Part shown: piece after piece, positions 57,339-64,000 of the stretch
Layout of the letters: each line of letters begins with the position of its first letter
Position numbering within the stretch: position 1 is the stretch's first letter
Assembly: GCA_963585895.1 (NCBI GenBank)
Contig: OY757904.1
Coordinates: 25,666,990 to 25,730,989, forward strand
Source: Sepioteuthis lessoniana
Taxonomy: Eukaryota > Mollusca > Cephalopoda > Myopsida > Loliginidae
Length of the DNA stretch: 64,000 nt
Direction: 5' to 3'
Program-made: the position numbers and the translations under genes
The notes under the pieces: model-generated
Seen by the model: only the letters and a program-made list of their open reading frames with translations
Database searches by the model: none
Told to the model about the DNA's origin: nothing

Positions 57339-58013
57339 TTATCGGTCAGGTCTGATTCGTATGATCGATAGCTTATCGATAGCTGTCCATGCCTTCATTA
57401 GCCGCGTGTCGATGTCTTTTTCGGTTGATGAGACACTTCTTCCTATGTAGGTGAAATTGTCTACCAGTTTCAGAGAGCTTCCGTCTTGTGTGGAAATGTC
57501 GCCTGTTTGATTAAAGCACAAGTATTCAGTTTTGTGCGCATTGAGATAAAGGCCAATGCCTGCGGCGGCTTGTTCCAAACTATGCAGAAGTGTTTCGGCT
57601 TGGTTGGGTGTATTTGCCAGAATCGCTATTTCATCGGAGTAATTGGCGTCGGTAATTGTTTTTGCGAGGTACCTTCTGCTACTTTTCTTTGTCAGCTCGA
57701 AGCCGTTTTCTTTGATTTTATCAATCGATGTTCTAAGCACATAGTCTAGACAGATGATAAAGAGGTATGGGACTAGCGAGTCCCCATGCATTACTCCTGC
57801 TATAATGTCGAGGTATTCTATATCTCCATCCGGTAAACGTACTTTCACATTAGTGTTTCTATAGAGAATCGTTATTGCTGCGACGGTCTCTTTTGTTATG
57901 CCGTATACTCGTAGGATTTGTTCCATCTTCCCTCTGTGAATTAAATCAAAGGTCTTGGTAGTGTCGATAAATAGTATTGCCCGTACGCCTTCAAGGATTC
58001 TATGGATGGTCAA
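57339..58013 (-). pseudogene. RTE LINE reverse transcriptase, active site changed
   Basis: 224 codons spanning RT motifs: 'LFIDTTKTFDLIHRGKMEQ' (first catalytic Asp kept), 'GVMHGDSLVPYLF' (the usual Q of LQGD is H), and 'ITDANYSDEIAILANTP', where YADD has become YSDE. The second Asp of the pair is therefore lost and polymerase activity is not expected. The conserved 'CLDYVLRTSIDKIKENGFEL' and 'NAHKTEYLCFNQTGD' regions remain. Confidence 0.9.
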
Positions 58014-58765
58014 TATTTGTGAGGTCGTGGATCTATTTCTTCGGAAGCCATCTTGGATTTTCCTAGGAATGTTGACGCGGCTTTCCTATTTTTAATTTTT
58101 CTAAGAACTGATTCGGGTACTTCTTGAGTGAACGCTCCTAGTTTAATGTCCAATTCCTTACTAATAATTCTGGTGATTGTTTCATGTGTAACTTTTGGTA
58201 GGTTTTCTACTAGATTTTCGAATTATTCTTTCCACAGTCTCATTCTTTCTTGTTGGTTTGTAGCTTTCAATTTTCCTTTGGCTGTGCTCTTCTTTCTACT
58301 CACTTCGTTTATTGTTTGCCAGGCTTTCCTAGATTGACTATCTTCCACTGAGTCTCTAATTTAATCTATCAGACTTTGTATGTATTCTGTCTGTTCTTTT
58401 AGATATATGATTGTTAATTCATTTTGTGCCTTTTTTAATTTTAGGGCATTTGTGTTTGTTGGATTCTTCCAATTGCATTTGGAGGTAGTTTTCACGTCTG
58501 CACATTTTTCTCGAACTGCTAACGTTTCCCATGAGACTCTATATTTAGTTCTAGGTTTCGTTGGAATACAATTCGCTGTTGCCTCGAGGTGTGCCTTGAC
58601 GAAATTCTCATATTCTGATTGCGGTACCTTTTTTTGTCTTATCCTGTAGTTTCTCGAATCTGTTTCTCAATTCTAATACATATTTATCTCTAATATCTCT
58701 ATTGTTAAGAAGGGCCTTGTCATAGTTTTTGGTGGTCGCTGTTCGTGTGGCGTTTTTTCGCAGGC

Positions 58766-59110
58766 TTAGTCATATTTTTGCCGGACTATTAAGTGATCGG
58801 AGGACTCACCCTCGAAAGAAGAGTATGCCTCGCAATTCATTGCGCTATTTTTCCATTTCTTGTTTATAAAGACGTCGTCTATCTGTGCTTTATTATTGAT
58901 CGCGTCTGTGTAGGTCCATAATTTTCCCTCCCTCTTTTGAAAGTTAGTACTGAGGCGGGTTAACCTATTTTCTGTCATGAAATCTGTTAGATTTTGTCCA
59001 TTCCTATTTGACGTGTTGTGTAGTTTGTATTTGTTGTTTCCGTTTTTCCCGATTTGGGCACACATGTCTCCCCCGATGACTAGCACGTTGAGTTTCGGAA
59101 TGCTACGCAA
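58766..59110 (-). pseudogene. RTE LINE endonuclease segment
   Basis: 114 codons with 'VLVIGGDMCAQIGKNGNNKY' (the usual Asn of GDMNA is Cys), 'TENRLTRLSTNFQKREGKLW', 'AQIDDVFINKKWKNSAMNCE' and 'ESSDHLIV'. The N-terminal endonuclease motifs are cut off by the 5' truncation, and the Asn-to-Cys change affects a normally conserved catalytic-loop residue. Confidence 0.88.
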
Positions 59111-59190
59111 TAGAGTGATTGCTCATCGTGTAAGGCGAAATGTTCAGTTTCTTCACTAGCATTGGTAGGACTGTAGCAATACATACACAT

Positions 59191-59210
59191 ATATATATAT
59201 ATATATATTA
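59191..59210. repeat. (TA)n, left flank of TIR element
   Basis: Short TA array between the truncated LINE and the left terminal inverted repeat of the next element. Confidence 0.95.
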
Positions 59211-59503
59211 GGGTAGGTCAATTTATAAATTTTCTTTAAATATTAAAAAATCTCACTAACCGAAAGTTGTGTATGGACCTATTAAGTACTCATACAAAAA
59301 AAAAAAAAATAGATCAAATAGTCCAACGGTTTTTTGAGTGTTTGCTATCAAACATCGTAGGCAAAAATATGCTGAAAATTCCTCGTTTTTGCAAGGTTTG
59401 GCTTGACTATTAGTGTGAAAATCAAATAATGTTAGTATTTAAATCAGCAAATGTCGTTTTATTTCATGAAAATGATATTAATTAAAGAAAAGATGATTAA
59501 TCT

Positions 59504-60045
59504 TCAAACTGAAAATCCACCCCCATATACAGTTTGTGAAGCTTCCGTAGTTAATTTGACAGCCCGTTCCATGGCCTGAGAATGTGAGGGCAAATCTGGT
59601 AAGTCAAGCTTGGTTTCATTTAACAATGATTGTCGAAGTTTCGATTCAGAAAAATTTTCCGCCATTAGTGGTTCCAAAATGCTACATAATGTTAAATCTA
59701 TCAATTGTGTCCAATGTGTTGCATTGAAATTAATAGTTGGTATTCTTTTTATTTTTTACTTGGTTTACTCCCCACTCCTGAAAGAATATAAAAATTAATT
59801 AATTGAATTATTTTAAAAAAATCCAATCTTTACTGCTTTAATAATCATGGTGAAATTAGATAAAATCTTTAAAAATAATTCTATAAATTGGAATACTTGA
59901 GTCAGTGATATATGAATAAATATTTACTTACCTAATGGCCAAAATTCTTTTTAAAGCTTCTTCTCTTACTTCCACTTCCTCAGATTTGACCATGGAATAT
60001 AGAAGGTTTTCTGGTAGTAAACAAAAATGTATGACCTTGTATATT
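59504..60045 (-). pseudogene. unassigned transposase, C-terminal exons with intron
   Basis: The upstream exon (60045 to 59932) reads 'CLLPENLLYSMVKSEEVEVR', 'EEALKRILAIR' and meets a consensus 5' splice site, G|GTAAGT at 59931. A pyrimidine-rich ATATTCTTTCAG acceptor ends at 59778, giving a 154-bp intron. The downstream exon has 'IPTINFNATHWTQLIDLTLC', 'DLPDLPSHSQAMERAVKLTT' and 'EASQTVYGGG'. Two TAA codons just after the acceptor show decay, or that a different acceptor is used. The motif series 'PENLL..MV', 'IP.INF.A' and 'H.QAMERAVKL.TEAS' is the strongest family signature. Confidence 0.65.
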
Positions 60046-60214
60046 TCTTAATGCTATCCGTAGGATTTCATGAGGCTGCTCCTTAATCCTCTGAATCATA
60101 TTAAAAATGCACAGTTACTGATTTTGGAATTTATTATTTCTTTTAATTTCAAACCAACAAGTGGCATACATATTTACGATAAAATTTATTTAACCGTGGA
60201 GTTTTGTCGTGAGC

Positions 60215-60700
60215 CTTTGAGGGTATGCACCACGATTCAATAAACACATGAGCCTGATGGCCAAAGTTAACCGTCTTGCTTGGTTTAAAGGACGAATTTT
60301 CCAGGAGGCATATCTAGAGTCAACTTTACCTCTAAAAATACCTACTGCATATTCATACTGGAGTCTTTGGTCACAACTGAGATCATGGATTTAATCAATT
60401 TTCAAAATTGAACCCAGAGGACTGCTAATAGTGGAAAATGATATTTGGAGTAAATCACGGCAATCCTTTGAGCATAATTTCCCCGGGGTGGCACTGAATG
60501 CTGTAGGGCATTTTGTGCAAACATCTATATTTTTAAAAAGGGCTCTGAATGGTAGTTCATTATGGTACAGAAAGGAAGTAATTATGGGAAGATTTTACAA
60601 AAAAGTTTTTTCTAAAATTGCAACCATTCTACCTTCCCAACCTGTGTTGGTATTTGTGTTGTCAACAGGGATAGCGTTGATGGTGTTCTCACTGTTGAAT
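60215..60700 (-). pseudogene. unassigned transposase, probable catalytic relic
   Basis: Minus reading with 'INAIPVDNTNTNTGWEGRM', then 'HNELPFRALFKNIDVCTKCP', 'CRDLLQISFSTISSPLGSIL', 'QRLQYEYAVGIFRGKVDSRY' and 'NQARRLTLAIRLMCLLNRG'. Only about two stops or frame changes occur in some 150 codons, so coding origin is clear. 'VDNT.TNTG.EG' has the look of an RNase H-like first strand with a catalytic Asp, which is inference. Confidence 0.6.
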
Positions 60701-60864
60701 TAATGCCAAACATCCACCACTTGCTCTACATGAACAGCACCGGTTTCACTAATATTACGAAGGACTCTTTATGTCAAATACTTATTTTGATATGGTGTCT
60801 CCTTTGTAAAAGTTCGAGGGCGTTCTGGTCCTTTACTTTTTTTCATAGTTTTCCCTCTATTTTC

Positions 60865-61068
60865 CTACACAATTTCCTTACACATCAATGTGTCCTTATC
60901 CATTCTCCTATCAGCTGTAATACGTATACGATTTTCCATACTATCATCATGTTTTTGTTGGGAAGTTGTTTTCACTTTACTCTTTGCCCTGTCAAATTTA
61001 CATTTATCAATAATAATATCATTTAAATTAATTTTGGGTATGAGAAGGGCCATAGCCTTCAAATCCAA
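60865..61068 (-). pseudogene. unassigned transposase, N-terminal exon relic
   Basis: 67 codons: 'LKAMALLIPKINLNDIIIDK', then a Lys/Arg-rich region 'KFDRAKSKVKTTSQQK' and 'RIRITADRRMDKDTLMC'. After a stop the same frame continues with 'KKSKGPERPRTFTKETPYQN'. The basic character is compatible with DNA binding, which is inference. Confidence 0.55.
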
Positions 61069-61931
61069 GAGGAAGTAATTGGCGAGGCTGGCTCCAAGAT
61101 TAGAAGATATGTCATCCCTGACTAACTCGAGATCATATCTTGGAAATTTGATAAGGCTATAAGGCTATTTTGGATGACTCTTTGGCTGCAAATATTCTTC
61201 TGGCTCTTCACTTGGAGAAGATGAGTAGGAGAGGGAAGAAACATTACCCTGGAGATTTGATTTTGAAGCTGTTGGTGATGAATGTAATTTTTTTGTTGAC
61301 CCCTCTCTTTTCTATTTACTTTTTTTATAGCATTTCTATCTACCGTATCTAGCTCTTAAACAACTTTTTTAATGAATAAACACTAACTTTAAAAATATGA
61401 ACAAATCAGAACAATTATATAAGTAGTATTTTTAATAGTTAAGTATATTTTAATGAACAATTCAATAGATATTCGTGATAATTAAAATCTTAAACAGTAA
61501 AGAAGAAGAAAACAATTGTCTAGGATGGTAATTTCAACAGATGAATACCATTAAAAAATATACAATAGATAAAACGGCATATGTAAATAGTTAATCTTAT
61601 ATTAAATTAAATGTTATAGTGTTTCTATTCCTTTTTAATTTTTATATTTTTATTTAATTTCTAATGAAAACGAATACTAAACTTAATGTTTATTATTAAG
61701 TGTATTGTAATATTTTATTTTTAAAACTCGGGTTTTATTCAAGCGACGAGTGTTCCCGGTGACACTAATACCGTATTAAAGAAAAACAAAAAAAAAAATT
61801 AATTGGTCTTTAAGTTTGATTGCTCAAATAAATACAATTTTCTGGAGAAAGATATTTCTCGTGGTAACTTTTGACATTATTTTGCAACTTTCTTTAAATG
61901 TGATTTTTATCAGTTCCAAAATCGACCTACC

Positions 61932-61932
<1 letters not shown>

Positions 61933-62011
<79 letters not shown>
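61933..62011. repeat. (TA)n, right flank of TIR element
   Basis: Pure TA array of about 76 bp directly outside the right terminal inverted repeat. Confidence 0.95.
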
Positions 62012-62013
<2 letters not shown>

Positions 62014-62267
62014 CATTTTATGTTGGGAAGAATTTTGTATCCTGAAATATGCCGACAAAAAAAATTTTGAACAAAAAAAGTGAATCGATTTTGGACATAT
62101 TTTTAAATAAATGACTGGTGAAATCCATTATTGGCATTTAACGTAGTTAGTCTGAATAAACTTTAAGTTTGGGGGCGTGGCTTTGATTGGAAGAAGTTAT
62201 ATGATTTGATTATACTGTTAAGTTAGAAGTTGAGGAATAAGTTAACTTCACTCTACTAACATTTAGT

Positions 62268-62500
62268 TAGGTTTCTTTTGTTTAATGGCATACCAAATTT
62301 TGTTGGTTATCTAATATAAAAGCCATCATTGTAGAACAACAGTGATACTATTGAACCATCACTAGAGAAATAAAAGGCTTCATAAATTTCCCATTAATAT
62401 TAGTCCAGAAGTGAATGTAATAGTGCGACTGGGATTTGAACTCTTCAACCTCCTGCCCCAAGTCAAGTACTTTTGCAAATACGCCCTCACTCAGTCAAGT
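62268..62500 (-). mobile_element. tRNA-derived SINE, family 1, diverged
   Basis: The 3' end 'TTTGTTTAATGGCATACC' (plus sense) and the body 'AATAAAAGGCTTCATAAATT' and 'AGTGAATGTAATAGTGCGAC' match family 1, as does box-B-like 'GGGATTTGAACTC'. The head beyond 62450 is rearranged. Confidence 0.75.
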
Positions 62501-62934
62501 ATTGTCGGGTCAATTGATGGGGATTCTATTTCCAATCGACATGCCCACCTTCGTTTGATCGGAAGCTTAAAGAAAAGATAAAAATCATCGCCAAGTAGTA
62601 AAAGAATTATGGATACATAAAGAGTTGATTGTGCTGATTTTCATCATAACAGTAATGAAGAACAAGAAACGTACGAGCTGAATTATAAAAACAAAACGTG
62701 GACACAGAAGTAGGGAGTATGGAGATGGGACATCGCTTTATGAAGAAGAACGTATGTAACAATTTGAATACTTTATCCTTGTTGAATTTACTATCAGAGT
62801 ACTTCAATTATTTATTTTCCCGTATTTGGTCTGCTCAGATTTTTAAGAAAAATAAATTATTTTGAGTGCGTGTCACGCGAATAAAAGTCTTACTCTGAGA
62901 CAAATTCCTCACACCATAAAGTAAGTAAAGTTGT
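62501..62934. other. no feature recognised
   Basis: AT-rich sequence with no gene signal. Confidence 0.5.
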
Positions 62935-63177
62935 CTCCCTTTAGTCGAGGTCGACCAGAAGGCTCCCTTTTCAATAGCTACAACACAGAAGTGTAGGGGG
63001 AGGGCACTACTTCTTTCCCAGAATTGCTCCATTTTACCCTTGATACGTACCTTATATTGCCGAGTGTTAAGCAAGGAGGTATCAAGTACCATTTTTAAAG
63101 ACTTTGGTATGACGCGACCTGGGATTGAACCCAATTCACCCGGATCATTGGCGAACTCACTACCCACTAGGCCAATG

Positions 63178-63182
<5 letters not shown>
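62935..63182 (-). mobile_element. tRNA-derived SINE, family 2, good copy
   Basis: From the right, minus sense: 'TTGGCCTAGTGGGTAGTGAG' (box A), 'GAATTGGGTTCAATCCCAGG' (box B), 'GCGTCATACCAAAG', 'GGTACTTGATACCTCCTTGC', 'TATCAAGGGTAAAATGGAGC' and the 3' block 'TCGACCTCGACTAAAGGG'. Both polymerase III boxes are near consensus, making this the reference copy of family 2 in the window. Confidence 0.9.

Positions 63183-63237
<55 letters not shown>
63180..63237. repeat. (TG)n microsatellite
   Basis: TG array of about 55 bp starting at the tRNA-like 5' end of the adjacent SINE. Confidence 0.95.
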
Positions 63238-63239
<2 letters not shown>

Positions 63240-63445
63240 TTCTTTTTTGTCGTTGTTAATCCTCTCATGATAATTCTTTTTTATCTATACTTTTACTGAT
63301 TTGTTTCATCTACTGGCTTATCTATTGAAAATACACCAGTTAAAAAGGTCCTTCTCTTTCATTTTATTTTATTCTTTAGTAAGGTATTAGTTCTGCCTAT
63401 CAAACATGATTTCTCGGTTCAAATTAATTTTCAATTTGTGCCGTA

Positions 63446-63448
<3 letters not shown>

Positions 63449-63481
<33 letters not shown>
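63449..63481. repeat. (TG)n microsatellite
   Basis: TG array of about 32 bp. Confidence 0.95.
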
Positions 63482-63809
63482 TGAAGTGATTTAGAGACGA
63501 TAAAAGAAGAGAGAGATAAATATATAATGAGAAAGAAATCGGGGAGAGTGACTGAGAGATAGAGAGTGAGGGACTTTTTTTGAAAATTAATAATATCTAT
63601 TTTTTTTCTTTTATTTTTATTGATAATTTCATCATTTAAATATAAATTTAACAAAGTACTATTATGTGATAAACATAATAAACTTCCTTTGTTTTAGAGG
63701 GTAAATAAAAAATTAATATGATACTCATTAATTTTGTTCATTCTTGCATGAATACCTATTTCTATTGACTCCCAAACCATTGAGTTTCACATGCATTCTC
63801 GAAAAAAAG

Positions 63810-63811
<2 letters not shown>

Positions 63812-63885
<74 letters not shown>
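63812..63885. repeat. (TA)n microsatellite
   Basis: Pure TA array of about 73 bp. Confidence 0.95.
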
Positions 63886-63887
<2 letters not shown>

Positions 63888-64000
63888 CATTGAAAATTAA
63901 GTGTTTTTATATTCAATTATAAGAGGAGGATATTTAACAGAAACATGTAAATAGGAAATTATATCTATGCTTAAAGAATTTATTACAATTACAAAAAGAA

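Larger units (their letters stand above)
56891..59182 (-). mobile_element. RTE-type LINE, 5'-truncated, mutated
   Basis: Minus-strand copy from its ATG-repeat tail (read as ATCATC at 56891-56906) to a truncation inside the endonuclease at about 59182 ('TGCTACAGTCC' in sense). It is collinear with 34.55-37.1 kb apart from a deletion of about 100 codons of RT N-terminus near 58055-58085 and several frameshifts. It is more diverged than the 15-kb fragment. Confidence 0.92.
59211..61932 (-). mobile_element. TIR/TA element, unassigned transposase
   Basis: The left end GGGTAGGTCAATTTATAAAT and the reverse of the right end GGGTAGGTCGATTTTGGAAC share a terminal inverted repeat of about 14 bp, each with TA outside. 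The 2.7-kb interior carries minus-strand coding relics in order (61068 to 59504), described in the next entries. TA target sites suggest a Tc1/mariner-like or other TA-targeting superfamily, but the protein motifs are not those of Tc1/mariner. The same motif order exists in uncharacterised repeat proteins I remember from arthropods and cephalopods. I cannot name the superfamily. Confidence 0.75.

Overview
This window reads as intergenic or deep intronic DNA from a large, repeat-rich animal genome. A cephalopod, most likely an octopus, fits best. The evidence is the mix of two tRNA-derived SINE families, restriction-endonuclease-type (R4/Dong-like) LINEs, RTE-type LINEs, a Penelope-like element, mariner-type DNA transposons, very dense (TA)n arrays and low GC. 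The species call is inference from recognising the repeat families. I see no convincing host protein-coding exon, rRNA, functional tRNA, CRISPR array or bacterial-style operon. Nearly every real reading frame belongs to a mobile element, and most are broken.

Layout. 0-9 kb: old RTE LINE pieces, tRNA SINEs and TA arrays, including a tRNA-SINE head fused to a LINE 3' end near 4.9 kb and a Penelope terminal segment near 9 kb. 11.4-14.1 kb: a decayed, almost full-span RTE LINE interrupted by a 0.5-kb repeat that recurs in reverse at 16.2-16.8 kb. 15.4 kb: a young 3' fragment of the same LINE. 18-26 kb: two internally deleted mariner copies, each set in a (TA)n array, plus SINEs. 29-32 kb: an unclassified repeat family and a GA-rich minisatellite. 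32.8-43.1 kb: a same-strand series of R4/Dong-like LINE copies joined through (TAA)n tails. One of them is split by a nearly intact RTE LINE with an open frame of about 960 codons (34.2-37.1 kb). 45.9-49 kb: the best-preserved R4-like copy, minus strand. 50.8-51.7 kb: a deleted Tc1/mariner element. 54.5-55.9 kb: a Penelope-like element with RT and GIY-YIG relics and a hammerhead-like motif. 56.9-59.2 kb: an RTE LINE, minus strand. 59.2-61.9 kb: a 2.7-kb terminal-inverted-repeat element whose intron-containing transposase I cannot assign to a named superfamily. 62-64 kb: SINEs and simple repeats.

How the parts interact. The elements use one another as landing sites. RTE sits inside R4. R4-like copies follow one another at TAA repeats. 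Three DNA transposons lie inside TA arrays. LINE and SINE ends are repeatedly joined to TA tracts. The sequence records successive waves of insertion, with the 34-37 kb RTE copy the youngest large insertion.
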